A program made the translations under genes and the position numbers. This document shows positions 55,109-63,949 of a stretch of 64,000 nt of DNA, piece by piece. The stretch's first letter is position 1; each line of letters opens with the position of its first letter. Below the pieces are notes generated by a model. The model saw nothing but the letters and a program-made list of their open reading frames with translations, ran no database searches and was not told the DNA's origin. Source of the stretch: Chitinophaga ginsengisegetis (GTDB taxonomy: Bacteria; Bacteroidota; Bacteroidia; Chitinophagales; Chitinophagaceae); assembly GCF_900168065.1 (NCBI RefSeq), contig NZ_FUZZ01000001.1:1798001-1862000 (forward strand), written 5' to 3'.

Positions 55109-56149
55109 ATGAAAGTATATGTTGTATTAATCGCACTGGCCGCGGCCATGAGCAGCTGCCATACAAACAGTAACGAGCCGTTGACAGACGCCACAGATAG
55201 CCTTCCCGGCGGATTCCCTCCCGTTATAGCTATTGAAAAATTAAAGACTACCGTATTTGTACCCACACTAGAAAGCAGGATTCCACATGATAAAAATGTG
55301 ATTTATACGCCTACACTATTGTTTGCATGGGATGAGGTAAAGGAACATCTTCCTGGCGGGGTTTTGCCTTCTGATGGAAGTTCAGCGGATTTTTTATTGC
55401 TCAATAAATCCGCCAGCCATCAAGCTTCCCTGGGCAAGGCGGAGTTTAAAACAACCGTGTATGTTAGCCGCGACACGATCCGCGCCACCGCTTCCTTTAA
55501 CAAATCACTCCCTTTTTACACTTCCATGCAACGATGGGATACTTTACTACGGTTTAACAAGCAGCCGGTGGTTTCTTTTGGCATTTACGATTATAACTAC
55601 ACCTTGACACAAAATGTAGATATCGTGTATTATAAAGATGATGATCACTTCTGTATTAAACTAATTCCCGCAGACAGCACCCAGGAAATTATTTTAATGA
55701 AAGGGATAGACACAGCCACCAATCTTGATGATATTATCAAACAACTGAAAAAACAGGAGCGCCTGGGCCAGGAAGAAGCCAATAACAGTGACTTATATTG
55801 GAAACGGTTTTTCACAACGGAAGATAAATTGCTGATACCAGCATTAGCATTCAACATTGCCGCCCATTACCCGCAATTGGAAGGACAGACCTTTACAACC
55901 GGCCTCCGTTTTTTCGAGGTAATAACAGCCGCCCAACGTACTGCGCTTGTATTCAATGAACATGGCAGCATGATGGAAAGCGAAGCAGAAATAGCGGTTT
56001 CAGCCGTTGATTCATCAAGACCTCGTCCTAAGACAATGCTATTTGATAAACCATTCCTGCTGATGATGAAAAAAAAGACAGCCGCACAAGCTTACTTCGT
56101 AATGCTGGTGAATAACACAGAACTCATGATCCCTTCAAAAAAGGAATAA
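55109..56149 (+). CDS. Lipoprotein of unknown function with serpin-like C-terminal region
   Basis: A 346-residue lipoprotein (lipobox AMSSC at about residue 18). I do not recognise a named family. The C-terminal third resembles a serpin: NEHGSMMESEAEIAV (N283 onward) sits like the hinge of the reactive-centre loop (consensus NExGTEAAAAT), followed by FDKPFLLMM (F312 onward) like serpin DRPFLF and a final strand AYFVMLVNN. The middle part (LLIPALAFNIAAHYPQLEGQTF) is compatible with it. Whether it inhibits a protease is inference. It is flanked by the oxidoreductase and NmrA-like genes on the same strand. Confidence 0.7.
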   Translation: MKVYVVLIALAAAMSSCHTNSNEPLTDATDSLPGGFPPVIAIEKLKTTVFVPTLESRIPHDKNVIYTPTLLFAWDEVKEHLPGGVLPSDGSSADFLLLNKSASHQASLGKAEFKTTVYVSRDTIRATASFNKSLPFYTSMQRWDTLLRFNKQPVVSFGIYDYNYTLTQNVDIVYYKDDDHFCIKLIPADSTQEIILMKGIDTATNLDDIIKQLKKQERLGQEEANNSDLYWKRFFTTEDKLLIPALAFNIAAHYPQLEGQTFTTGLRFFEVITAAQRTALVFNEHGSMMESEAEIAVSAVDSSRPRPKTMLFDKPFLLMMKKKTAAQAYFVMLVNNTELMIPSKKE

Positions 56150-56262
56150 TTACCTCCTGTTTAAATTGATAGCAACCTTCGTTTTGACTACAACAATAGC
56201 AGATCCGGCTACAGCTGTTTCTTTGCCGCTACGGAACTTCGTAGCATCAAAAAAACAGCAAC

Positions 56263-57147
56263 ATGAAAATCATCGTTACAGGTTCCTTAGGGAATATCAG
56301 TCAGCCGCTGACAAAGGAGTTAGTACAGCAAGGTCACGCCGTAGTGGTGATCAGCAGCAAACCGGAAAAGCAGAAAGACATTGAAGCATTGGGCGCCACC
56401 GCCGCCATCGGCTCACTGGAAGATGCGGATTTCCTGTCAGCTACATTTACCGGGGCAAACGCCGTGTATTGCATGATACCTCCTGATCTCTCCGAACCCA
56501 ACCAGGTTGCGTACTATCGCAGAATTGCCGGCAACTACATAAAGGCGATTCAACAGTCGGGTGTAAAACGGGTGATCCATCTCAGTAGTTATGGCGCCCA
56601 CCTGGATAAAGGTACCGGCCTGATTCTTGGCGCCCACCACGTAGAAGTGATGCTGAATGAATTGCCTGGCATAGCCGTTACGCATATGCGCCCCGCTTAT
56701 TTCTACTATAATTTATTTAGCTTTATAGAAATGATAAAACACACAGGCGTGATAACGGCAAATTATGGCGGAGAAGATAGGATTGTACTGGTATCGCCAA
56801 TTGATATTGCGGCCGCCATCGCCGGTGAAATAGTAACGCCCGCAGCTCCCGGCAGCAATGTGCATTATGTGGCCAGCGATGAACGCACTGCCAGTGAAAT
56901 TGCAGGTATTCTGGGCGCCGCTATCAGAAAGCCGGATTTAAAGTGGACAGTCATCACTAATGAGCAAATGCAAAGCAGTATGGAAGCACATGGAGTGCCT
57001 GCATCCCTCGGAACCAGCTTCGTGGAGATGTTTGCAAGTATTCACAGCGGCGCGTTAACCGCCGACTATTACCTGAATAAACCGGCTATGGGAAAAGTAA
57101 AGCTGGAGGATTTTGCAAAAGAATTTGCTGCTGCTTTTAAAAAATAA
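56263..57147 (+). CDS. NmrA-like NAD(P)-binding protein (atypical SDR)
   Basis: A 294-residue Rossmann-fold protein. The N-terminal glycine motif appears as TGSLGNISQPLTKEL, a departure from the normal GxxGxxG, since the third glycine is replaced. The rest (VVISSKPEKQKDIEALGATAAIGSLEDADFL, VKRVIHLSSYGAHLDKGTG in family terms) matches NmrA/QOR2-type proteins, which bind NADP(H) and act as reductases or redox sensors. The AraC gene follows 2 bp later, so the two are almost certainly one operon. Confidence 0.88.
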   Translation: MKIIVTGSLGNISQPLTKELVQQGHAVVVISSKPEKQKDIEALGATAAIGSLEDADFLSATFTGANAVYCMIPPDLSEPNQVAYYRRIAGNYIKAIQQSGVKRVIHLSSYGAHLDKGTGLILGAHHVEVMLNELPGIAVTHMRPAYFYYNLFSFIEMIKHTGVITANYGGEDRIVLVSPIDIAAAIAGEIVTPAAPGSNVHYVASDERTASEIAGILGAAIRKPDLKWTVITNEQMQSSMEAHGVPASLGTSFVEMFASIHSGALTADYYLNKPAMGKVKLEDFAKEFAAAFKK

Positions 57148-57149
57148 TT

Positions 57150-58064
57150 ATGGCAGGTGTACAACCATATAAAATTAAAACGATCAACGAATTTCACCAG
57201 CTCCGGAATTTGTCCAGGCCGCTGCACCCGTTAATCAGTGTCATCAATTTTGAAACGATTAAACGCATCGGCGAGGGTGAACCGAAAAGCCTGATACAGG
57301 ATTTTTATTCTATTGCCCTGAAAAGGGCCGTTAATACCAGGGTGAAATACGGCCAGCAGGAATACGACTTCGACGGAGGAATCCTTTTCTTTATTGCACC
57401 CGGCCAGGTGTATTCCATTGAAACGCAGGAAGATTTTCAACATTCGGGATGGATTGTACTGATCCATCCCGATTTTCTCTGGAACACCCCGTTGGCAAAG
57501 AAAATAAAGCAATACGAATATTTTGGCTACTCAGTGAATGAAGCCCTGCATATGTCAGAAAAAGAAGAGGAGATTATTACAGGCATTGTGCAGAATATGG
57601 AGCAGGAATATCATACCAGCATTGATAAATTCAGTCAGGATGTAATGATAGCGCAACTGGAACTATTATTAACCTATGCAGAAAGGTTCTATCATCGCCA
57701 GTTTATCACAAGAAAAATAGCCAACCATACTATCCTTGATCGAATGGAAAGCGTACTCACCGCCTGGTTCAACAGCGATTCCCTCGCAACCAAAGGGTTA
57801 CCCACCGTTCAATACATCGCCGACACACTCCATGTATCACCCGGCTATTTAAGCGCATTGCTCAAAGTACTGACGGGGCAAAGCACCCAGCAACACATCC
57901 ACGACAAATTAATGGAAAAGGCAAAAGAGAAATTGTCCACCACCGGTTTGTCTGTAAGCGAAATTGCTTACGAGCTGGGGTTTGAACACCCGCAGTCGTT
58001 CAGCAAACTGTTTAAGAGTAAAATGAAGGTAACGCCGCTGGAGTACAGGCAGTCGTTTAATTGA
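57150..58064 (+). CDS. AraC family transcriptional regulator
   Basis: A 304-residue regulator. The N-terminal part is a cupin-like sensor (DFDGGILFFIAPGQVYSIET) and the C-terminal part contains two helix-turn-helix motifs (IADTLHVSPGYLSALLKVLTG and EIAYELGFEHPQSFSKLFKSK). It is translated 2 bp after the NmrA-like gene and probably regulates that operon. It converges with the small membrane protein gene, leaving only 9 bp between. Confidence 0.92.
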   Translation: MAGVQPYKIKTINEFHQLRNLSRPLHPLISVINFETIKRIGEGEPKSLIQDFYSIALKRAVNTRVKYGQQEYDFDGGILFFIAPGQVYSIETQEDFQHSGWIVLIHPDFLWNTPLAKKIKQYEYFGYSVNEALHMSEKEEEIITGIVQNMEQEYHTSIDKFSQDVMIAQLELLLTYAERFYHRQFITRKIANHTILDRMESVLTAWFNSDSLATKGLPTVQYIADTLHVSPGYLSALLKVLTGQSTQQHIHDKLMEKAKEKLSTTGLSVSEIAYELGFEHPQSFSKLFKSKMKVTPLEYRQSFN

Positions 58065-58073
58065 AAAAATTAA

Positions 58074-58520
58074 TCATTCCCTGTCACCGGGATAAATCAT
58101 AAACCAGATATCTGCTGGTTCGACCATATAAGATTGCGCCCCTTCCTGAACAAGTATATCCAGCGCGGTGATCAGCGTCCAGTAGCGCGTACCACGCTCA
58201 AATTGTAAATGAATACCATTCAGGGTATCGTGTTCCTGTTGCATCCTATGGATTACCAACCGTGAATACTCTAATGAAAGACTATCCGCCTTGTTGTTCC
58301 CGGTGAGCCGTATCAACTGGTAATTGCGTTTAGCAGGATAAGGACCGCGAAGTACTTCTGGATACTGCTTTACCCGTTCAGGGTCAAACATGATAAATGT
58401 AACCAATCGGTTACGAACAGGGCGTGGTTGTCGCATAAAAACCCAGAGCAATAAAAATAACAAGCAAACAGCAAGTATGTTGATAATAACGTATAACCGT
58501 TGGTGTTTTAAGTTGCTCAT
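58074..58520 (-). CDS. Small anchored protein of unknown function, weakly ExbD-like
   Basis: A 148-residue protein with one N-terminal membrane helix (LYVIINILAVCLLFLLLWVF) and a periplasmic domain of about 115 residues. The layout and a C-terminal stretch TLITALDILVQEGAQSYMV recall the periplasmic domain of ExbD/TolR, but the usual ExbD aspartate in the helix is absent, so I do not call it ExbD. No ExbB gene is near. It precedes the symporter gene by 54 bp in the direction opposite to reading; co-transcription with the symporter (upstream, same strand) is possible. Confidence 0.6.
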   Translation of the reverse strand: MSNLKHQRLYVIINILAVCLLFLLLWVFMRQPRPVRNRLVTFIMFDPERVKQYPEVLRGPYPAKRNYQLIRLTGNNKADSLSLEYSRLVIHRMQQEHDTLNGIHLQFERGTRYWTLITALDILVQEGAQSYMVEPADIWFMIYPGDRE

Positions 58521-58574
58521 CTTACTAAAAAATATTTATTAAGATGAGGAACCTCATTATTTCCATACGCCTCA

Positions 58575-60266
58575 CTACCAAAACCTCACATAAATAACTG
58601 ACAGCAACAATAATATCGTTACAATTAAAATCACAGAAGAAGGCTTCAGCTTAAACATCTCATAATCCAGCTCAAAAGCTTTGGCACTCACCTTTGGCCC
58701 CGCCAGGCTGATAGCCACCATTACCAGCACCGTAGTAAGGAAAGACCATCCCAGGCTGATAAAGAAAGGAATTTCGTATTCGCCCTTTGCATTGTGGAAA
58801 GCGGAATACAATACCGTTTCAGGACCAAAGATTTTCACAGCAATCTGGTTAAAGAACAGCGAAGCAGCAAAACCAGTAATAATCCCCGCTATGGCGGCAG
58901 CGCCACTGGTTCTTTTCCAGAACATGCCGAGGATAAAAGTGGCAAATACACCGGGACTGATAAAGCTGGAATACTTTTGTACAAAAGTATAACCGCCGGC
59001 GCCACCAATATCCAGCACATCGTTCCAGGTGAATAACACGCCGATGACGATAGCGGCTATAATAGTGAGCCTGCCTGTCCATACCAGCTGCTTTTCATCT
59101 GCTTTGGTATTGATATATTTCTTGTAAACATCTAAAGTAAAAATCGTGGAAATACTGTTGGACTTACCAGCCAGCGAAGCTACTATAGCTGCCGTAAGCG
59201 CCGCAATGGCAAGCCCTTTCAAACCGGCCGGCAGCAGGGTTAAAATGGCGGCATAGGCGCCGTCTTTTTGTCCTCCTTCCAGCTGTGGAAGGTGCTCATG
59301 CTGATACAACACATACGCCACAATACCCGGCAGCATTACAATTACCGGCATGAGTATTTTGAGTAAGCCGGCGAATAAGATACCCGTGCGGGCGGTTTGC
59401 AGATCTGCGCCCAGTGCGCGCTGCGTGATATACTGGTTACAGCCCCAGTAGTTAAGATTACTGATCCACTGTCCAGCGATGTACATACCAAAGCCCGGCA
59501 GGATGAGGTATTTATTCACATAGTCCTGCGGTGCGCCCACAGCGGGCTTCTTCAGCATCATATGAAAATGGTCGGGTGCTTCCTGTATCAGGATATTAAA
59601 GCCGGCCAGCACATCTTTCCCCATACCAAATTTTTCGCTTACTACGGTTAACGCCATCCAGGTAGTGGCCAGTCCGCCGATGATCAGCACGCCCACCTGT
59701 ATTACATCTGTGTAACCAATTACTTTCATGCCACCCAGGGTAATCACTACGGAGAAGATGGCCAACGCCACCATCACTTCATGAAAATAGGCGCCCCCAA
59801 GTAGTCCGTTGATAGCGAGAGCGCCCAGATACAAAATAGAAGTGAGGTTAACAAATACATATAAAAACAACCAGAATACAGACATAATCAACGCTACGGT
59901 TTCATTGTAGCGCGTTTTCAGGAATTGTGGCATGGTGTAGATCTTATTTTTGATATACACCGGCATCAGGAATACCGCCACAATGATCAGCGCTGCTGCA
60001 CCCACCCATTCATACACGGATACCGCGATGCCCACAAAAAAGCCATCGCCGCTCATCCCGATAAACTGTTCCGCTGAAATGTTGGAAGCAATGATGGAAG
60101 CCCCGATGGCCCACCAGGTAAGAGATCCTTCTGCAAGGAAAAAATTCTTTGAAGCGCTTACAGCTCCTTTCTTCTTTCTTTTATAAATCCAATATCCGTA
60201 GGTAGCAACAATCACAAAATACAACGCAAATACCAGGTAGTCTTTGAACACAAGTTGATTACTCAT
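58575..60266 (-). CDS. Sodium:solute symporter (SSS/SGLT type)
   Basis: A 563-residue inner-membrane protein with about 14 hydrophobic helices. The SSS family signature region is present: NYWGCNQYITQRALGADLQTARTG near residue 270 in family terms, together with the early GSLTWWAIGASIIASNISAEQFIGMSG. Bacterial SGLT-type proteins import sugars or inositol with Na+. The neighbouring myo-inositol oxygenase makes inositol a good candidate. A terminator lies between the two genes, so this gene likely has its own promoter in 60267-60340. Confidence 0.92.
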   Translation of the reverse strand: MSNQLVFKDYLVFALYFVIVATYGYWIYKRKKKGAVSASKNFFLAEGSLTWWAIGASIIASNISAEQFIGMSGDGFFVGIAVSVYEWVGAAALIIVAVFLMPVYIKNKIYTMPQFLKTRYNETVALIMSVFWLFLYVFVNLTSILYLGALAINGLLGGAYFHEVMVALAIFSVVITLGGMKVIGYTDVIQVGVLIIGGLATTWMALTVVSEKFGMGKDVLAGFNILIQEAPDHFHMMLKKPAVGAPQDYVNKYLILPGFGMYIAGQWISNLNYWGCNQYITQRALGADLQTARTGILFAGLLKILMPVIVMLPGIVAYVLYQHEHLPQLEGGQKDGAYAAILTLLPAGLKGLAIAALTAAIVASLAGKSNSISTIFTLDVYKKYINTKADEKQLVWTGRLTIIAAIVIGVLFTWNDVLDIGGAGGYTFVQKYSSFISPGVFATFILGMFWKRTSGAAAIAGIITGFAASLFFNQIAVKIFGPETVLYSAFHNAKGEYEIPFFISLGWSFLTTVLVMVAISLAGPKVSAKAFELDYEMFKLKPSSVILIVTILLLLSVIYVRFW

Positions 60267-60339
60267 AAGTGGAGCGGTTGATCAGCAGTTTTTTTAACGT
60301 GGGTAATACCTGGATATAATATAACACTTTCCGGCATGT

Positions 60340-60393
60340 AAAAAAAAGGATCACCGGAGAGACGTCAGCAAGCCGCATCTCCACCGGTAATCC
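60340..60393 (-). terminator. Rho-independent terminator after the inositol oxygenase gene
   Basis: On the minus strand an imperfect ~15-bp stem (60378-60393 with 60348-60362) is followed by eight T residues (60340-60347). It ends the inositol oxygenase transcript before the symporter gene. Confidence 0.75.
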
Positions 60394-60406
60394 ATAATAT
60401 CACTGT

Positions 60407-61369
60407 TCAAAACTTCAAGGTGGATGGTAGATATTTTGCTACCAGGTCTTCGTAATATGGTCTTAATACTTTCCAATCAGGTGGGGTGGGGCTCTTCGAG
60501 TACAGGTCGTACGGATTAAACAGATCCACCCATTTAAACATTTCCACATCATGCGCATTCATCAGGTGACCGTAAGCATGTTCCCTGTGCTGCGGATAAA
60601 AGGAGTGATAGCGCAGCATGTACAGGGCCGGTTCCGGCAAATGATTTTTCATGATCTGGTAAATATATTCGTCGTGTCCCCAGCTCAGGTGTACATTTTC
60701 CAAACCGCAGTTAGGTTCATATACGCCATACTTTGTGTTGTAATCCGGGTTGTTGATGTCCGGGTTATTTTTGAAGAATTCCGGGAAAACAATTTTATCG
60801 GAGAAGGCGCAGCCAACAGGAAACGTATCCCCTACCACTGCCCACTGCGGTTCGCCGAACAGGCATAATACTTTGCCCATATCGTGAAACAGGCCGGTGA
60901 GTACCATCCAGTCAGGATGACCATCAGCACGGATAGCTTCAGATGTTTGCAGCAGGTGTTGGAACTGGTCCAGGTCTGTATCCGGATCAGAATCATCTAC
61001 CAACTGGTTGAGAAAATCGAAGGCATCCCATACCGACATTTCTCTTTTATTGAAAGAAAGAAATTCTTTCTCTTTTTCTTTTACAAATGCATAAGACTGG
61101 TAAGTATGATTTAACCGGTAAAACTCCCGCACGGTGTCACGTGGAGGCGCTTCATAATTCCGGAATTCAGCAGTGCTTTTTTCCTTGTTGATATTGGCGG
61201 GATCAGGATATCGCTCCAGTAAATCATCTTCCCATTGATCAAGTGAAGTAAGTGGTGCAGGATTTGGCTGCCCGTTAACGCTATCCATAATATCAGATTT
61301 TAAAAGTTCGTGGAAATGCAGAAAAATATCCTCCTCTAAATATGCGATCTTTTTAAAAATCTTCCGCAT
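60407..61369 (-). CDS. myo-Inositol oxygenase (MIOX)
   Basis: A 320-residue protein. MIOX uses a di-iron centre to convert myo-inositol and O2 to D-glucuronate. The HD-type metal ligands are visible in order: H138 (FQHLLQTSEAIR), H162-D163 (GLFHDMGK), the H of LSWGHDEYIYQI, the H of LRYHSFYPQHRE, and the D of KWVDLFNPYDLY; WEDDLLERYPD and GEPQWAVVGDTFPVGC are family landmarks. The enzyme is common in eukaryotes and patchy in bacteria. The LacI gene diverges from it with a palindromic operator between. Confidence 0.93.
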   Translation of the reverse strand: MRKIFKKIAYLEEDIFLHFHELLKSDIMDSVNGQPNPAPLTSLDQWEDDLLERYPDPANINKEKSTAEFRNYEAPPRDTVREFYRLNHTYQSYAFVKEKEKEFLSFNKREMSVWDAFDFLNQLVDDSDPDTDLDQFQHLLQTSEAIRADGHPDWMVLTGLFHDMGKVLCLFGEPQWAVVGDTFPVGCAFSDKIVFPEFFKNNPDINNPDYNTKYGVYEPNCGLENVHLSWGHDEYIYQIMKNHLPEPALYMLRYHSFYPQHREHAYGHLMNAHDVEMFKWVDLFNPYDLYSKSPTPPDWKVLRPYYEDLVAKYLPSTLKF

Positions 61370-61385
61370 AATAGAATAACTTTAT

Positions 61386-61405
61386 TTACTTAACCGATTA
61401 AGTAA
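61386..61405. promoter_or_regulatory. LacI-type operator between MIOX and lacI-family genes
   Basis: TTACTTAACCGATTAAGTAA is a 20-bp palindrome with perfect 8-bp half-sites (TTACTTAA/TTAAGTAA) and the central CG typical of LacI-family operators. It lies 16 bp from the MIOX start and 12 bp from the regulator start, so one bound dimer could cover both promoters. Confidence 0.85.
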
Positions 61406-61417
61406 CACGGCCGTTAT

Positions 61418-62434
61418 ATGGAAAACGTCACCATCAGAATGCTTGCGGAAAGGTTGCAGTTATCTACCGCTACCATTTCAAAAGCGCTGAGCAACAGTCA
61501 TGAAATAAGCGAAGAAACAAAGCAGCGGGTGCTGGCGCTCGCCGCAGAGCTGAATTATGTACCCAATCCATATGCCAGCAGCCTGCGGAAAAAGTCCAGT
61601 CATACCATTGCAGTGGTCATCCCCGAAGTGGCCGACAGCTTTTTTGCAGAAGCCATCAACGGTATTGAATCTGTTGCACAGGAGAAAGGCTACCATGTGC
61701 TTATTTATCTTACCCATGAAAGTTTTGCGAAAGAAGAGGCTATTTTGAAAGATTTCCAGAGCGGACGGGTAGATGGCGTACTTATTTCTGTTACTACAGA
61801 AACATCGGCAGCAGCACACGGACTGACACAGCTGGTGAAAGAAATACCCGTAGTGTTTTTCGACAGGGTTTGTGAAGAAGTAACAGCCGCCAGGATCACC
61901 ACAGACGACGCTAACGCCGCTTATAACGCCACTACACACCTGATTGCCGGCGGATGCCGGAATATCGGCCTGTTATCAGCATCGAGACAGCTTTCTATCA
62001 GCAACAGGCGGGCAGAAGGATTCCGGCAGGCACTGGCCGATCATCAGCTTCCGCTTACTCCTGCCAGCATTCTCTATTGCTCCAATGATCCCGCAGCTAC
62101 CCAGCAACTATTGCAAACAGCCTTACAGCAAAATCATTACGACGGCCTCATTGCCACCACGGAAAAACTGGCCACAGCTGTTTACCTCGCCTGTGAAGAG
62201 CTATCCCTCGCTATCCCCGGCGATGTACAGGTGATCGGCTTTTCCAACCTCAGCACCGCACGGTTCCTGCAGCCATCATTAACCACCGTTTCGCAACCCG
62301 CCTTCGACATGGGACACGCCGCCGCCACCGTATTGTTCAAAGCGCTCAAAAGCAGCAGCTTTCCGCTGCAGGAGCAGCAACAGGTGATTCCTTCTTCACT
62401 GATTATAAGAAATTCTACAAAGTCAGGGCTATAA
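61418..62434 (+). CDS. LacI family transcriptional regulator
   Basis: A 338-residue regulator: N-terminal LacI helix-turn-helix (VTIRMLAERLQLSTATISKALSN), hinge (NYVPNPYASSLRKK), and periplasmic-binding-protein-like effector domain (IAVVIPEVADSFFAEAINGIE). It probably represses the divergent inositol oxygenase gene and itself through the palindrome at 61386-61405. Inositol or a derivative is the likely effector. Its last 6 bases overlap the convergent DUF1415 gene. Confidence 0.94.
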   Translation: MENVTIRMLAERLQLSTATISKALSNSHEISEETKQRVLALAAELNYVPNPYASSLRKKSSHTIAVVIPEVADSFFAEAINGIESVAQEKGYHVLIYLTHESFAKEEAILKDFQSGRVDGVLISVTTETSAAAHGLTQLVKEIPVVFFDRVCEEVTAARITTDDANAAYNATTHLIAGGCRNIGLLSASRQLSISNRRAEGFRQALADHQLPLTPASILYCSNDPAATQQLLQTALQQNHYDGLIATTEKLATAVYLACEELSLAIPGDVQVIGFSNLSTARFLQPSLTTVSQPAFDMGHAAATVLFKALKSSSFPLQEQQQVIPSSLIIRNSTKSGL

Positions 62435-62983
62435 ACAACTATCCCGCAGCATTTTCATGTACGTAGTGCCCTTTTCGCGGGCAAAGCTGATATTGCGTTC
62501 GGGGATGTTTTCAGGGTGGGGATATTGCTGCAACGCTTTCTCTATTTCCGCTTCCCGTAAAAGATGCAGCATCGGGTAAACGGACCTGTTGGTATAATTG
62601 GCCGCATCCTCCAGATCAGCACCGGCAAACTGGTACAGCGGATGAAAACTCGCCAGCTGGTAAATACCGGTGTACTTCTTCTTATAAATCATTTTTTCCA
62701 CCACCGACACCAGGTCGAGATAATCACGGAACACCGGAAAGCCTGCGGGAAAAATCAGCAACGTAGTAGATACTGCCGGTTCACTGTCCAGCAGCAAACA
62801 CTCCTGCAACAGCTCATCACTGGCCACCTGCAGCGATACAGCGCCGCTCACCTGGTACCGGATGCTGTTCTTCTTTACCTCCCTGTTTGCAAAGGGACAG
62901 AAGTTACAACCGATCACAAGTTCCCTGACCCAGTTCTGAGTTTGTGTTATTACCGCTGCTGCCTGCTCCGGATCATATACCAT
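62429..62983 (-). CDS. DUF1415 family protein
   Basis: A 184-residue cytoplasmic protein of unknown function. The start TQTQNWVRELVIGCNFCPFA, with a CxxC pair, and LASFHPLYQFAGADLEDAANYTNRSVYP in family terms are the DUF1415 hallmarks; the cysteines suggest metal or redox chemistry. The methyltransferase gene ends 20 bp upstream on the same strand, so both may be one transcript. Its 3' end overlaps the LacI gene by 6 bp. Confidence 0.9.
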   Translation of the reverse strand: MVYDPEQAAAVITQTQNWVRELVIGCNFCPFANREVKKNSIRYQVSGAVSLQVASDELLQECLLLDSEPAVSTTLLIFPAGFPVFRDYLDLVSVVEKMIYKKKYTGIYQLASFHPLYQFAGADLEDAANYTNRSVYPMLHLLREAEIEKALQQYPHPENIPERNISFAREKGTTYMKMLRDSCL

Positions 62984-63003
62984 AGCAGTGAAGGTACGGA
63001 TAA

Positions 63004-63921
63004 CTATCTTCTGGTGATCACGGTACTCCTGAAGTGATCGCCTACTTTGTCGTGGCTGATATCATATTGCGCAGCAGGCAGGTAAGATTCAATCATAGGC
63101 AAAGCCGGCGCATAATGGTAACTACCGCCGGTTTGCAGCGATGCCAGTATCTCCATATACTTTTTGGCATAGCTCATATAAGCGCTGTTGCTGCGCCCGT
63201 GATGATGCAGAAAATGATTGGAGAAAGACAGATTGGAGATGATAGTGCCCCAGCTATTGGGCTCCAGGCGGTATTCCAGCCAGTCGGCAGACCCGAGATA
63301 ACTTTCCGGCTGTTCAATAAACCGGTCTATTCCATATGCTTTGATGCCCTGTTTACGCAGGTATCGCACCAGGTAAGCATGTTGACCACAACCGATATCC
63401 AGCACAGGACCTTTGATGGTAGCCAGGTTTAGCCGCAGCACGGATAATTGCGTGGCGGGTGTATATTCTGCACACACCACCCTTTTTACATGAGGCTCCT
63501 GGTCGCCGTTCAGTTCTTTTACAAATGGATTGGTGTGCAGCAACCACTTTGTTAAGCGTTGCCCATGCAGTTGTTCCAGGTCATCGAAATTGGTTTGTTT
63601 CCTTTTGAGGCGGGTAACAATATCCTCCATTAACGTAACATATACTGCCTTTAGCGACTCGCCGGCAATACCGGAAACATTCATATACTGGTTGGCAGCG
63701 CAAAAAGTAAGCTGGGCCTGGGTAGTGAGGTAATTAACCAAACCTGCTGTCAACCCATCCGCGTTCAATTGTAAAATTTCACGCGGATAGGTGGCCAGCA
63801 GGAACCTGGTATAAGGCGTCCACGCCAGTGCGGCGCTTTTCCCGCCATAAAAAAGATTCAGTTCTTTATGTTGATCATGTTGTGACGAAATACTTTTTAT
63901 TATCTCCGGTAAAACATACAT
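63004..63921 (-). CDS. Class I SAM-dependent methyltransferase-like protein
   Basis: A 305-residue protein. A helical N-terminal half of about 165 residues precedes a Rossmann-type methyltransferase domain with motif I PVLDIGCGQHAYLVRYL and the acidic YGIDRF. The substrate is unknown. The DUF1415 gene follows 20 bp downstream. The ATG at 63921 is the only one that covers the complete helical part. Confidence 0.82.
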   Translation of the reverse strand: MYVLPEIIKSISSQHDQHKELNLFYGGKSAALAWTPYTRFLLATYPREILQLNADGLTAGLVNYLTTQAQLTFCAANQYMNVSGIAGESLKAVYVTLMEDIVTRLKRKQTNFDDLEQLHGQRLTKWLLHTNPFVKELNGDQEPHVKRVVCAEYTPATQLSVLRLNLATIKGPVLDIGCGQHAYLVRYLRKQGIKAYGIDRFIEQPESYLGSADWLEYRLEPNSWGTIISNLSFSNHFLHHHGRSNSAYMSYAKKYMEILASLQTGGSYHYAPALPMIESYLPAAQYDISHDKVGDHFRSTVITRR

Positions 63922-63949
63922 ACCTCAAAGGTACGCTGCTTTTAGGGGA

